A stretch of DNA of 41,683 bases from Acidobacteriota bacterium (GCA_021817045.1 JAKAWG010000043.1:1-41683); one strand, 5' to 3'; positions 1 to 8,508 are shown, numbered from the stretch's first letter. Numbers and translations: made by a program. The notes: generated from the sequence alone by a model not told the origin.

Positions 1-205
1 TGTTCAAGCTGGCCCAAAAATTCTGGCCGCATTCCAGTTCTCGCTGTTCTAATGTACGGTCGTAGATTACTCGCGCGCGCTTCTTATTAAGAGCGGGAAG
101 CAAATACTGAAAGCAATCCACCAAGCTCCGGACCACCCGACAGACCTCTTCCGAGTTGCGGCACTGACCGTTTGCTGAGGTGGGGTTGATGCAGAACGTC
201 ATCAT
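1..205 (-). CDS. Unknown protein, third gene of the DUF262/ATPase operon (partial)
   Basis: An open frame begins with tandem ATG codons at 205 and 202 on the minus strand and stays open to the window edge, giving at least 68 residues. The start lies 8 bp after the stop of the ATPase gene, so it is very probably the third cistron of that operon. The visible N-terminus reads MMTFCINPTSANGQCRNSEE, followed by a predicted helical stretch and a basic KKRAR segment. I do not recognise the family. No strong Shine-Dalgarno precedes the start, which fits translational coupling to the ATPase. The C-terminal part lies outside the window, so length and function are open. Confidence 0.6.
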   Translation of the reverse strand, partial: MMTFCINPTSANGQCRNSEEVCRVVRSLVDCFQYLLPALNKKRARVIYDRTLEQRELECGQNFWASLN

Positions 206-213
206 CGCGCCGG

Positions 214-1356
214 CTAGAGCTGACTCAAGTCATTCTCGATTTGGTCGAAGAAACCCTCCGGCCAATCCCTGATGCCCCCGTTCCGATCGACAGAAAGCTG
301 AATTGCAGGTTGATCCGACCGGCCGGTAAAGAAGTGAATAGCCACGAGGCTTGGATCGATAGTGCCGTCGCGTAAGGCTATGCGGACTCCGTTGAGCACG
401 TGGTCGGAGTGCGTTTCAACAAGAATCTGAGCGTCGTGACTCGCCACTTGGGCAAGAAAGCTGCCGATGCGGGACTGGCCGCGAGGGTGAAGGTGAGCCT
501 CAGGAGAATCCACTATGACGGGCTGGGCGCCCGTGGCGCATAGGCCAGCTACCAAGATAGGGAATGCGTAAGAAATGCCGTAGCCGACATTGGCAGGACG
601 GCTCCAATCTGATGTGAGCCCCGACTTGATTTCAAGGTGCATTAGGGAAGTTCGCTGTATAGGGAGGGCATTGAATTTGGTGTTCGGAAACAGATATGCG
701 GCCCAGGCATCGACCTGCTGCCTTAGGGTGGGGGATTCCGTGTCAGACTTGCAGCGCCGCGCGGGCGCGATTTGGGCGTCACCCTCGCGGTGCAAACACC
801 AGGCAGCGAATTCCCCAATCGGGCCGACGTCGCCGACCGGCCCGCCCGTCTCGGACGGGGTGGGGAACACTTCTGATTCCACCTGTCTCACGGCGCTCAA
901 AAAGACCAGGCGATCTAGTAGCGCGATCGCGTTTTGGACGAAACCCTCTCTGACGACGGGGCGGATTCCGTTCAAATCAGACGGTCCTAGCGACGAAGAG
1001 GCCTTGTCCTTGACATCGAGTTGTACCACCTGCAGCGAACGGCGGTCCTCCTCCGGTGCGGCAAAGTGCCACAGAAGTTCGACGTCCGAAGTTGCGACAC
1101 CGAGTGTTAGTTTGTTTCCGCGGGAGCGGGAACTGTTCATGATGTCGCCGGGAGTTCCCAGGCTGACCAGCGGCCCGTTCAGCCGGAGCTCGGCACCTCC
1201 GTGCTGCCCGCGCAAAGTCTGGGAAAGTAACAAGAGAGTTTGAAGGCTTGTCGATTTTCCCGCAGCGTTGAACCCCGTGAGGAGAGTTAGCGGAGCAACA
1301 TCGAGACGTAGATCCTCGAAGCACTTAAAACTCTCGAGACAAAGTGCTCGAATCAT
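214..1356 (-). CDS. AAA family ATPase, DUF3696/OLD-like
   Basis: A 380-residue SMC/ABC-like ATPase. The Walker A motif GFNAAGKST lies at about residues 28-36, right after the N-terminal strand MIRALCLESFKCF, a layout typical of OLD/RecF-like and DUF3696 ATPases. The C-terminal third carries the ABC-ATPase dimer motifs: a Walker B-like VIVDSPEAHLHPRGQ (about 275-290) and the switch histidine segment LVETHSDHVLNGV. No nuclease (TOPRIM) domain is visible. The start codon overlaps the stop of the upstream DUF262 gene by 4 bp (ATGA), which indicates translational coupling. DUF262 proteins and such ATPases recur together in anti-phage or restriction-like loci; a defence role here is inferred from that association. 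The partner encoded downstream (1-205) may be the third component. Confidence 0.85.
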   Translation of the reverse strand: MIRALCLESFKCFEDLRLDVAPLTLLTGFNAAGKSTSLQTLLLLSQTLRGQHGGAELRLNGPLVSLGTPGDIMNSSRSRGNKLTLGVATSDVELLWHFAAPEEDRRSLQVVQLDVKDKASSSLGPSDLNGIRPVVREGFVQNAIALLDRLVFLSAVRQVESEVFPTPSETGGPVGDVGPIGEFAAWCLHREGDAQIAPARRCKSDTESPTLRQQVDAWAAYLFPNTKFNALPIQRTSLMHLEIKSGLTSDWSRPANVGYGISYAFPILVAGLCATGAQPVIVDSPEAHLHPRGQSRIGSFLAQVASHDAQILVETHSDHVLNGVRIALRDGTIDPSLVAIHFFTGRSDQPAIQLSVDRNGGIRDWPEGFFDQIENDLSQL

Positions 1357-2927
1357 TGAGGAACCTCAGCCAGCGCCCGCTCGGCATCAGAGAATCGCTT
1401 CTCCACTTGCCTTCGACTGTTCGTCGAGTACGTAATCGCGTGGCTGAACGCATCGTCCCGGATCAGTCCACGGATGGCCTGCTTGACGGACTCTCCTTGG
1501 GTTTCTACTCTTGAAGGGTCAAGGCGCGAGAGAAGAACGGAGCAGACGTCGAACAATGCGATATTCAGAACCGAGCGGTTGTCCGCCGGCCTACCTGCGA
1601 GCGACTTCCGAAAGGCGTGCTGCTTGAATAAGGAGTAATTGAGCGTCATCGAGCGGTCGAACTGCTCGCGGATTTCATCTAGCTGTTCTGGCGAGAACGT
1701 ATTCATGCGATCGAGTGCCTCAGCGAGGAAACTGTCCATGTCGCCGGAACGATACTCTCTCCAAGTGAGTATTGAAAATGCGCAAAATCGGTTAATCGCT
1801 TCGCGATCGCGCATGGTGCGATAATCCAGAGACCCCCCCGTTGCCTGCAAGAACGGAGCGCTTGTTGCTGCTTCCTTTAACCATCGCGTCGCGCGACCGT
1901 TGTGAAGACAGTTTCGCATCTGCTGGCGTGTGAGAATCTCACCGCCGTTCACGCGTTCAAAGATGTCGAGCTTTGCACGTTCGGGTGCTTTAGGGTCGAG
2001 GATATACAGAGTTAATTGAGTGTCTTCAACACGCTCTTGAAGCTTCAGATCAAGATCTTGAAACTTTATACCTTCAAGCTTGTGCGGTGGCGCATCTTCC
2101 GACCCGGGGAATGTCAATTTGAACTGATTGCCAAGATATCGCCAGAAGGTGGTTAACCGCTGGAGCCCATCAACAACAATAATGCGACCGTCCTGGGCTT
2201 CAGCAACATAGAAGACCGGCAGCGGAATCCGCATTAGGCAAGATTCAATAAGACGCGACTGCTTGTCAATCTTCCATACGAAGTCTCGCTGAAAATCCGG
2301 GTTTAAGTCATACCGATTACTACGGATCCGACGGACAACTTCGCCAACGGTACGCTGGTCAGTGCGAACAAAGACTGAGTCAAGAGGGTACTCGCCGCCC
2401 CAGCCCACCGTTTTGGTAGTATCAAGACCCTCAAGCTTGCTGACCTCCACTTCTGTGCTCGGCTGGGTGTCGCCCCCAGCATCTTCGTCATTATCGTCCA
2501 TCCAATCGCCAACCAAGCCATTTAACGCTTCCCTTCCGGCAAACTCCCCGCCACCTGTTGCCTGTTGGGGATCCTTGGTATCCGCAATCTCGTCCTCTGG
2601 AGGAATACTCTCAATCCCTTGGGGCTCCCCTATTGCAGCCCGTCCGACACTCGTCATTCCAGTATTCCACACGAATCGCGAAGGCCATCCGTGCCGACCC
2701 TCGACGAATTGCCCCAAACCTTGCTCTTGCATCTTCCGAAATAGCTCAATGATTTCACGTCTCTTAAACTCGTGCCCCTCTCTCTTTAGAAGAAGAATTA
2801 CCCGGTCAACTTTCGTCTCCGACTGATCGCGCTCCCGTTTAGCAGAATGCTCGAAAAACGCTTTGGCGACCGGGCTTTCCGCGTAGAGTTGCCGAAGCGC
2901 ATCGATATCCGGCGCGTTAAACTCCAT
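1353..2927 (-). CDS. DUF262 (GmrS-like, ParB/Srx-fold) protein with N-terminal domain
   Basis: The reading frame is open from 3749, but the native start of this 524-residue protein is most likely ATG 2927, preceded by AGGAGA with 9 bp spacing. Residues 1-100 look like a helical winged-helix-type domain. Residues about 125-165 form an acidic, low-complexity linker. The DUF262 domain starts near 190, with the hallmark NPDFQRDFVW (209-218) and the NTP-handling motif VVDGLQRLTTF (251-261; the usual form is DGQQR, so L replaces the first Q). The FERVNGG and RQQMRN segments follow. In GmrSD and BrxU this domain hydrolyses NTP to drive cleavage of modified DNA. No HNH (DUF1524) domain is evident here. 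It overlaps the ATPase gene by 4 bp. The gene is more AT-rich than its neighbours by eye, consistent with transfer. Confidence 0.8.
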   Translation of the reverse strand: MEFNAPDIDALRQLYAESPVAKAFFEHSAKRERDQSETKVDRVILLLKREGHEFKRREIIELFRKMQEQGLGQFVEGRHGWPSRFVWNTGMTSVGRAAIGEPQGIESIPPEDEIADTKDPQQATGGGEFAGREALNGLVGDWMDDNDEDAGGDTQPSTEVEVSKLEGLDTTKTVGWGGEYPLDSVFVRTDQRTVGEVVRRIRSNRYDLNPDFQRDFVWKIDKQSRLIESCLMRIPLPVFYVAEAQDGRIIVVDGLQRLTTFWRYLGNQFKLTFPGSEDAPPHKLEGIKFQDLDLKLQERVEDTQLTLYILDPKAPERAKLDIFERVNGGEILTRQQMRNCLHNGRATRWLKEAATSAPFLQATGGSLDYRTMRDREAINRFCAFSILTWREYRSGDMDSFLAEALDRMNTFSPEQLDEIREQFDRSMTLNYSLFKQHAFRKSLAGRPADNRSVLNIALFDVCSVLLSRLDPSRVETQGESVKQAIRGLIRDDAFSHAITYSTNSRRQVEKRFSDAERALAEVPQ

Positions 2928-3080
2928 CGCTGGATCTTCTCCTAACTGGTCCGACAAGCGGCATGCCGGCACATCACGCGGCCCGTCTGCCTTACAATTC
3001 CTGGGTCCACCTATCGACTGACAGCATATATCTGCAGCGATACGGCTGCAAGCGCAAACCTGCATGCCCACCTCGCGTCC
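2928..3080 (-). promoter_or_regulatory. Leader/probable promoter region of the DUF262 operon, with dyad
   Basis: Between the end of recognisable permease sequence and the DUF262 start, the frame stays open but encodes a cysteine-rich stretch unlike any domain, so it is probably non-coding. It contains a dyad, TGCAGC at 3033-3038 and GCTGCA at 3045-3050, just upstream (minus strand) of a weak -10-like TATGCT. This could be an operator for autoregulation of the operon. The -35 match is poor, so the promoter call is tentative. Confidence 0.35.
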
Positions 3081-3725
3081 GTCGTTGAAGGCGTTTTTCA
3101 TGTTGAAGGTCGGACCCAAAGCCTCTTCACTCATCCACAACACACCAAAGTGCCTGTTGTCCGGAAAGATGTCGCCACCGCCACGGACCTCGTAGACATA
3201 CTCGGGCGAGAGCGCGATCCCGACGATTCGCAGTCGTTCCCAGCGCCCGTTGAGGACAGCGTTCAGGGCGTCGCCGACGCTGAGCTTGTTTGCCTCGGCA
3301 AAGGCTTCGCTGATGATGATCTCGTCGCGCTGGCCAGGTTCTATATATCCACCGTGACGGAGAAATAGGTCATTGAGCATTGGCGCGCGGCGCGCGGGAA
3401 CAGACACGAGTCTTCCCGTGGCCGGCTCTCTCAGCCCCGGCATGTCAAGAACTACCTCGTGAACAACCCGCGTCTGGACCGCCGCAACACCGGGAATCGA
3501 GCCAATTCTTGCCACGAAGGAAGCCGGAGCGCGTTTGAGCCCAGCAAAGACATCGGCAAAGCGATAGCTCCGATAGTAGGCGGCTTGGGAAACGACCAAC
3601 GAACGGTACGTGCTGCGCATCGAAACATAAGCGCCCACACTGCAGGTGACGACCGCTGTCACTGCAAGCATTTGGCTTCGCAAATGCCACAGATCACGAG
3701 CTAACTTACGATTGAGCGCCTGCAT
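3081..3725 (-). pseudogene. ABC transporter permease (MacB/FtsX type), truncated 5' fragment
   Basis: Starting at ATG 3725, about 215 residues of a MacB/FtsX-type permease can be read: a cytoplasmic N-terminus, one transmembrane helix (MLAVTAVVTCSVGAYVS, about residues 20-36) and most of the extracytoplasmic MacB_PCD-like domain. Recognisable permease sequence ends near AFND at 3081. The remaining periplasmic part and the C-terminal membrane helices, needed for transport, are missing, and the frame runs on into foreign sequence and the DUF262 gene. A GTG at 3749 is an alternative start that would overlap the ATPase gene. The partner ATPase is intact upstream. The fragment is presumably non-functional. 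The break is either the edge of an inserted island or an assembly chimera. Confidence 0.75.
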
Positions 3726-3732
3726 TCTCAGT

Positions 3733-4515
3733 TCACCACACCAAGTCACCCGGAGCTGCTCGCGTCTCGTTGTGACGGATCTCCGCGATCACGCCACTAC
3801 TGATCCGAATCACGCGATCCGCCATCGCCGCGATAGCTGCGTTGTGAGTGATGACGGCCGTGAATGTTCCCAGTTCTCGATTCACGTGTTCGAGAACTTC
3901 GAGTACCCACTTACCGGTCGGGTAATCGAGTGCCCCCGTTGGTTCGTCGCATAGCAAAACCTCGGGACGTTTAGCTACTGCACGAGCGATCGCTACACGC
4001 TGCTGCTCGCCGCCCGACAGTTGTGCCGGAAAATGATGTAGCCGGTCGCCCAACCCAACCAGTTTCAATACTTCGGCAGGGTTCATTGGACGGTCCGCGA
4101 TTTCGGTCGCCAAGCTGACGTTTTCCAGTGCCGTGAGGCTAGGGATAAGGTTGTAGAACTGGAAGACAAAGCCGACGTGCTCACGCCGGAACTGTGTGAG
4201 CTCCTTGTCGGTTGCCGCCGTAAGATCGTGGTCGCGGTAGTAAACCTCTCCGCTGCTCGGCACATCGAGCCCGCCTAGAATGTTAAGCAATGTCGACTTG
4301 CCACTGCCGGATGGACCAAGAAAAACGACGAACTCGCCTGGGTAGAGGTCAAAATCGACATCGCGAAGCGCGCGGATCTGCACTTCGCCCATCTTATAGA
4401 CCTTTGATACGTTGTGGATATGAAAAACTGCCTCACTGCGTGCGTCGATTGGGACGGGCACCGGCAAACTCGGTTGGACTCGCATGTTGCCGTTATCGCC
4501 AGTCATGGCCTTCAC
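3733..4515 (-). CDS. ABC transporter ATP-binding protein (LolD/MacB type)
   Basis: A 260-residue ATP-binding subunit of the LolD/MacB group. Walker A is GPSGSGKST (about residues 68-76), the Q-loop lies in [18 protein letters not shown], the signature is [14 protein letters not shown], and Walker B plus the D-loop is [12 protein letters not shown], with the H-loop histidine in [10 protein letters not shown]. The first 28 residues precede the normal domain start, so MRVQPSLP (ATG about 4482) is a possible alternative start. It works with an FtsX/MacB-like permease to drive lipoprotein or macrolide/peptide export or envelope functions; the exact substrate cannot be told. The permease gene 7 bp downstream is truncated, so this ATPase is probably orphaned. 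Confidence 0.9.
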   Translation of the reverse strand: MKAMTGDNGNMRVQPSLPVPVPIDARSEAVFHIHNVSKVYKMGEVQIRALRDVDFDLYPGEFVVFLGPSGSGKSTLLNILGGLDVPSSGEVYYRDHDLTAATDKELTQFRREHVGFVFQFYNLIPSLTALENVSLATEIADRPMNPAEVLKLVGLGDRLHHFPAQLSGGEQQRVAIARAVAKRPEVLLCDEPTGALDYPTGKWVLEVLEHVNRELGTFTAVITHNAAIAAMADRVIRISSGVIAEIRHNETRAAPGDLVW

Positions 4516-4845
4516 CCTGGCGCCGGATCTGTTAGAGGGCTTCGTGCTTTCATTTCAACTCAGGCCCTCACAAGCCTGTCACAAAGAACTCGAGGTCCTG
4601 TCTCACGGCTCAACTTGCCTCTGAACCATGACCGGCAATCAATACAATCAGCCGAAGCTCCGAGCTGCCTTTGGAAGGTTGAGTTAACCTCAACTTTCAC
4701 CAAGCTTCCTGCGGTAACAATGAGCGGTCACAATTCCTGCTCAGCGGTTGCGTCTGAAGCCTTCGATTCGCTTCTGCGATTCGGCCCCGTCCTTCCCCTT
4801 GGGTAAGCCGGGGCGGGCTCCGCATGTTTGCTAAATCAATTGTCT
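4516..4845. other. Intergenic region upstream of the ABC genes
   Basis: About 330 bp without a convincing gene, between the 3' end of the M48 peptidase gene and the ABC ATPase gene, both on the minus strand. It holds a dyad GTTGAG/CTCAAC with a 5-bp spacer (4678-4694) that could be an operator or a weak terminator. No clear sigma-70 promoter was found by eye. Confidence 0.35.
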
Positions 4846-6462
4846 CTAGCGCCGAGCGCTCGGTGTATTGGCCGTTCCGCTGTCCGAACCCTCCTGAGAG
4901 AGAATCGACGCGCAGCCTTCGGACGTCACTTCGCCCTGCAGCAGCGAGGGCCGGTTCTTTTCCTCTTCCTGGATTTGTTGCTTCGTCTTAAAGAGTTCCT
5001 TCTTCAGTCGCTCCTTGATCGCCTGAAACTGCTCTGTGTCGCTGATGTATTTCCGGTTGGGGTCAATCGACTTGAGCACCGTGTACTCCTTCAGCGCACC
5101 AATGGTTCGGTCACCGAAGGCCGGGTGAGTCGCGAAGAACGAGGTCCGGCTGGCGTATCCTTCCTTAGTCGCCATCCAGTCGAAGAGAGTGATAATGCCC
5201 TCGGGATCGTAACCGGCTTTCCAGGCGTATTGCATTCCGAGCTGATCGGCCTCCATCTCTGAATCGCGGCTTACACCCATTGCATTGATCGTGAAAATCA
5301 AGCCGAGGCCATTCATGATGGACTGGAGCAGCAATCCGTGAAGCTGATAGGCTAGATAGCTTCCTGCCTGGAAAAGGCCCGGAGCAAATAAAGAGAGGGC
5401 GATCATCGAAGCCAGTTGGATGATGCTGTATTTCGTTCCGCGGCTCATCATTCGGGCAGAGTGACGGGCGGTGACGTGGCTAATTTCATGCGCCATCACA
5501 CCTGCAAGCTCAGACTCGTTGCGCGCCGCCATGATGAGGCCGGCGTAGACAAAAAGAAAGCCTCCGGGCAGCGCCATGGCGTTCGTCACCTGCTCAGGCT
5601 GGCCGTCCTTGCCGATCACCGGCCGTCCACCCTTACGCGCCTCCTGCTGAATCACATAGACATGAAGAGGGACCTGCAGATCGCTGTTGCGTCCAATCTT
5701 CTCCGCGAGTTGCGTCACGTATTCCTGAACCGCTGGATCCTCAACCGCCTTCGGCAGTTGGCCGCTTCGCCGCGCGTTTTCAAGCTCCCGCTGTCCAAAT
5801 GCGACGTCTTTTTGCTGGCCAGCAAAAGGCTTCATGCTGCCCCGATTGCCGATGTCGAGCACATTGCCGAAACGCCGCTGGCTCACCGTGCCGCTGGCGA
5901 TCTGCTGATTGAGCTGTTGGCTCGTGACCTTCCATTGGCTCAAAAGCTGCAAGTGAGAAATCTGCACATCACGTCCGATCTGCTCCTGAAGAAAGGCAAG
6001 TGCTTTGTCGGTCATCCCTTCCTTGATCTTCAAAATCTCGCATTGGGTTCTTTGCCGTTCCGCTACGACTTTCGGATCCGAAACAGTGGTCGGCAACTTG
6101 GAAAGCTGTTTCTCCTTGGCCTGGACCTGCTTATCGGCAGCTTTGGCCTCCTTGCTGAAAGCTTGTTCGCGTGCCTTGCTCTTATTCTTGATGGAATTGA
6201 TTTCGGCTTGGATTTTACCCGGATCGTAATTGAACTGGACGGCTAGCGCGGCGACTTCGAGCGAGGGCATATTTTCCACTTCGCTGAGTGGCGGCGGAGA
6301 CGTGAAGGTCTTGGCCGCGTTCGTCTCCCCTTGCGCGATGGCTGCTTCATTCTGAGGCAATCCCGCCGCGAATGCGGCTGAGGAAACCAAACTAACGCTG
6401 CTCTGAAGAAAGAAAACGGCGGCCAAACCAATGGCCATAACGGTTCTAATTGGCTTATTCAT
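4846..6462 (-). CDS. Exported M48 family metalloprotease (BepA-like)
   Basis: A zinc metalloprotease of family M48 acting in the envelope. ATG 6462 is chosen as the start because a GGGAGG Shine-Dalgarno lies 8 bp upstream and it opens directly on a signal peptide (positive MNKPIR, then a hydrophobic stretch, cleavage near AFAAG). The product is 538 residues; the frame is open further upstream but that part has no signal. Residues about 70-150 are Lys/Glu-rich and probably coiled coil. The zinc site is HEISH in MAHEISHVTARH, with the third ligand in SRDSEMEADQLG, both standard for M48. Bacterial relatives such as BepA degrade misassembled outer-membrane proteins. The upstream 154-residue gene overlaps this start by 8 bp. 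The C-terminal end contains a short GC-rich palindrome. Confidence 0.9.
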   Translation of the reverse strand: MNKPIRTVMAIGLAAVFFLQSSVSLVSSAAFAAGLPQNEAAIAQGETNAAKTFTSPPPLSEVENMPSLEVAALAVQFNYDPGKIQAEINSIKNKSKAREQAFSKEAKAADKQVQAKEKQLSKLPTTVSDPKVVAERQRTQCEILKIKEGMTDKALAFLQEQIGRDVQISHLQLLSQWKVTSQQLNQQIASGTVSQRRFGNVLDIGNRGSMKPFAGQQKDVAFGQRELENARRSGQLPKAVEDPAVQEYVTQLAEKIGRNSDLQVPLHVYVIQQEARKGGRPVIGKDGQPEQVTNAMALPGGFLFVYAGLIMAARNESELAGVMAHEISHVTARHSARMMSRGTKYSIIQLASMIALSLFAPGLFQAGSYLAYQLHGLLLQSIMNGLGLIFTINAMGVSRDSEMEADQLGMQYAWKAGYDPEGIITLFDWMATKEGYASRTSFFATHPAFGDRTIGALKEYTVLKSIDPNRKYISDTEQFQAIKERLKKELFKTKQQIQEEEKNRPSLLQGEVTSEGCASILSQEGSDSGTANTPSARR

Positions 6463-6919
6463 GGCAGATCCCTCCCGATTGAATCCTTGGCTTCCGAGTC
6501 GAGTCGTCGTGAGACTCTTTGGCATGCGATGGCGGTTGCGGATCCGATGACAGAGATCGCGTTTGTTGTTCAAGCAGTGCAATGGTGCTCCGCAGCCAGG
6601 CCTTGACGAGATTCTCCAGCTCATCTTCATCCGTCCAGCTCGAAGCGCTCTGGACTGTGTCACCGGCTCCGTTAAGCGGAATGTAGTGGCAGGGGATGGC
6701 CTCCGTGCGACGGTCAGGGGGAACAAACGCGGTTAGGACGCAGTCGTCACAGGAACGCGTTCTGCGCGGAACGCCGAAGTTCAGGCACGTGGGAGAATCA
6801 AGAAATATCGCGGCGGGCCGCCACGAAACGCGAGTGTGGAGTTTGTACTTGCCGCTTTCCATAAAGGCAAGTTCGGCTCTCAGCGTCTCAATCGTCCTGT
6901 CAGCTTTTGTTTCGCGCAT
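6455..6919 (-). CDS. Conserved-looking hypothetical protein, coupled to M48 protease
   Basis: A 154-residue soluble protein from ATG 6919; a TTG at 6943 is an upstream alternative. It starts with a helix (RETKADRTIETLRAELAFME), then a segment with several cysteines: the SPTCLNF motif and CDDC (together C-x13-CxxC), then IPCHYIPL. This could form a small metal-binding or redox site. The C-terminal 30 residues are polar and probably disordered. No signal peptide or membrane segment is seen. Its stop overlaps the ATG of the M48 protease (ATGAATAA arrangement), so the two are translationally coupled and probably work together. I do not recognise a named family. Confidence 0.7.
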   Translation of the reverse strand: MRETKADRTIETLRAELAFMESGKYKLHTRVSWRPAAIFLDSPTCLNFGVPRRTRSCDDCVLTAFVPPDRRTEAIPCHYIPLNGAGDTVQSASSWTDEDELENLVKAWLRSTIALLEQQTRSLSSDPQPPSHAKESHDDSTRKPRIQSGGICHE

Positions 6920-7501
6920 GTTGTGCTCTAACAAGGGAATCAAATAAACGCTTTAACACCTTCGTAAACTTGATTGAATGGACAGGAGCGACTACTAATT
7001 AGGTCGATCGGGAAACGCGCGATGAGTGGCCGCAGACTTCAACGGATCGACCGCCTCGTGTTCCGACCTTTCCAATCCCGGCTTGTACGCGTCACGTCTG
7101 GGACTTAGCCGTGCCTTCTTCCCTTCAAATGATGGGAGCCCGCGTAATGTGGACCGACTCGTTGCACGGAGTTGCCGCCGCCAGGCTGCGAACGCTCGCT
7201 CCAGAAGCGCCTCACCTCCGACGTTGCCGGCGGCGTGAGGCCGCTCATCTCATGCTCACCTTTGCGGCCACCTCGGCGTCGTCGATTCTTTTCTGACATA
7301 TGAGGAGCCCTCCTCGCCTGATCGGGATCAAAGAACACTCTTCCCGCTTTGCGCGAACCCATCGTGCTCACGCGGCGGCAAAATCCTTTCTCGTCGCCCG
7401 AGCTTATCTATGCATCCGTATCTCCAAACGGCCAAGTTTCTGTTAACCGTTCAGCAAAGCCGGGTTCCAGGCGAGGCGTTACGCCCTGTCCCCCTCGATT
7501 T
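6920..7501. other. Gene-free stretch before the PEP-CTERM promoter
   Basis: About 580 bp without a gene I can support. Short open frames exist on both strands but lack ribosome sites, codon bias and recognisable domains. A small hairpin GGCG-TTA-CGCC lies near 7472. Promoters for the 6919 gene (minus) are expected here, but no clear consensus is visible. Confidence 0.4.
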
Positions 7502-7549
7502 GTCAAAAACCTTTTACGAATGAGCGCCAGCGAGTCCAAAAACTTGTAC
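7502..7549 (+). promoter_or_regulatory. Tandem dyad operator pair (probable activator sites) for PEP-CTERM gene
   Basis: Two related 16-bp dyads: GTCAAAAACCTTTTAC at 7502-7517 and GTCCAAAAACTTGTAC at 7534-7549. Each has the shape GT-n-AAA ... TTT-n-AC, and their starts are 32 bp apart, about three helical turns. The pair ends 61 bp before the -24 element of the predicted sigma-54 promoter, a normal place for enhancer-binding-protein sites. A matching pair occurs upstream of the DUF4405 gene at 8793-8839. Confidence 0.6.
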
Positions 7550-7609
7550 ACATGGATGCTCGGCAACGCGCCACATGCACAATCTAAACGAGTTGGATTC
7601 CGCTAAATC

Positions 7610-7624
7610 TGGAACGTGGATTGC
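7610..7624 (+). promoter_or_regulatory. Sigma-54 (-24/-12) promoter of PEP-CTERM gene
   Basis: TGGAACGTGGATTGC matches the RpoN consensus TGGCACG-N4-TTGC at 10 of 11 defined positions, with the required GG-N10-GC spacing. It lies about 100 bp upstream of the PEP-CTERM start codon and downstream of the tandem dyads. Confidence 0.65.
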
Positions 7625-7661
7625 CTCAGGCGATGGGGGAGAATACCACGAGAGGCTGCAA

Positions 7662-7676
7662 GTGGAATCCTTCCAC
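7662..7676. other. Perfect dyad in 5' leader of PEP-CTERM gene
   Basis: GTGGAA and TTCCAC arms with a TCC centre lie downstream of the predicted sigma-54 transcription start and 46 bp before the ATG. It could be a leader hairpin or an operator; nothing else supports either. Confidence 0.3.
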
Positions 7677-7722
7677 CAGAAGCCCAGAGTGGTTTTCTAA
7701 CTTCTCAACGAGGGGGTAAGTC

Positions 7723-8508
7723 ATGCGATTCGTGAGTAAAGGAGTTTTGCTCTTCGTGTTGGCGTGCCTGTTTGCAACCTTGCCGGCACGTGCCGACAGC
7801 TTTGTGAACGGCAACTTCCAAACAGGTGATTTCACAGGCTGGACCCAGGGCGGGGGATATTGGTACGGTGGGTGGCCACTCAACCCAAGCTCGTACCTGC
7901 CGGGAGGATCAAATTACAACGTCAGTGGGAACCGCTCGGCAATCGTCACGGATTACCTGGATCCCCGTACCGACAATAACTTGCACAGTGTTCTTTCGCC
8001 GAACACCTATGCAGCGCGCGTCAATGACCAGAATACCTGGGATTACACCGTTTCCGTTATCAGCCAGGAGGTGAAGAATTACACCGATCCGAAAATCTAC
8101 TTCGCCTGGGCGGCCGTCTTGCAAGGCTCGCACGACATCACGGATTCGGATAACTTCACGCTCCAATTGACCGACAATACAACCGGCAAAGACCTGTACA
8201 ACGTCTCCTACAGTTCAGCCAGCGCGGCTGGAACCAGCCTTTTCACAGAATCCAGTTGGGGCTGGTACTACACGCCATGGCAAGTTCAGGCCCTTGATGT
8301 AAGTGCCTTGCAAGGGGACGATTTCACACTCACTTTGCTGGCATCGGATTGCCCCTATGGCGCCCATGCTGGCTACGTCTACCTGGACGGATTCGGAGCT
8401 GTGCCGCCTCCTGTAGGCGGCGTGCCCGAACCTGCTACGTTAGTATTACTTGGCTCTGGGCTCGCGGCCTTCGCGGGAAAGATCCGTCGTCGCCGCAAGT
8501 CCGTGTAA
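7723..8508 (+). CDS. PEP-CTERM sorting domain protein
   Basis: A 261-residue exported protein. The signal peptide is MRFVSKGVLLFVLACLFATL with cleavage near ARADS. The mature part (about 25-225) is rich in Gly, Tyr, Trp, Asn and Asp, predicted beta-sandwich, opening with NGNFQTGDFTGW, a pattern seen at the start of many PEP-CTERM ectodomains with a carbohydrate-binding-like fold. The C-terminus has the full sorting signal: VPEPATLVLLGSGL, a hydrophobic helix, then the basic tail KIRRRRKSV. Exosortase would cleave at this signal and the product is expected at the cell surface or in the extracellular matrix; no exosortase gene is in the window. The Shine-Dalgarno GAGGGGG precedes ATG 7723. Expression is probably sigma-54 dependent (see 7502-7624). 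Confidence 0.93.
   Translation: MRFVSKGVLLFVLACLFATLPARADSFVNGNFQTGDFTGWTQGGGYWYGGWPLNPSSYLPGGSNYNVSGNRSAIVTDYLDPRTDNNLHSVLSPNTYAARVNDQNTWDYTVSVISQEVKNYTDPKIYFAWAAVLQGSHDITDSDNFTLQLTDNTTGKDLYNVSYSSASAAGTSLFTESSWGWYYTPWQVQALDVSALQGDDFTLTLLASDCPYGAHAGYVYLDGFGAVPPPVGGVPEPATLVLLGSGLAAFAGKIRRRRKSV

Noticed and set aside
590..1243. Long plus-strand open frame of 217 codons
   Set aside because: It is the antisense of the AAA ATPase gene, with no domain and no ribosome site; the minus-strand gene has full Walker motifs.
4963..6726. Upstream extension of the M48 protease frame to 6726
   Set aside because: The added residues have no homology or signal, overlap the 154-residue gene, and the strong ribosome site and signal peptide begin at 6462.
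7105..7371. 88-codon minus-strand frame upstream of the PEP-CTERM region
   Set aside because: Arg/Gly-rich translation typical of a chance frame in GC-rich DNA; no ribosome site.
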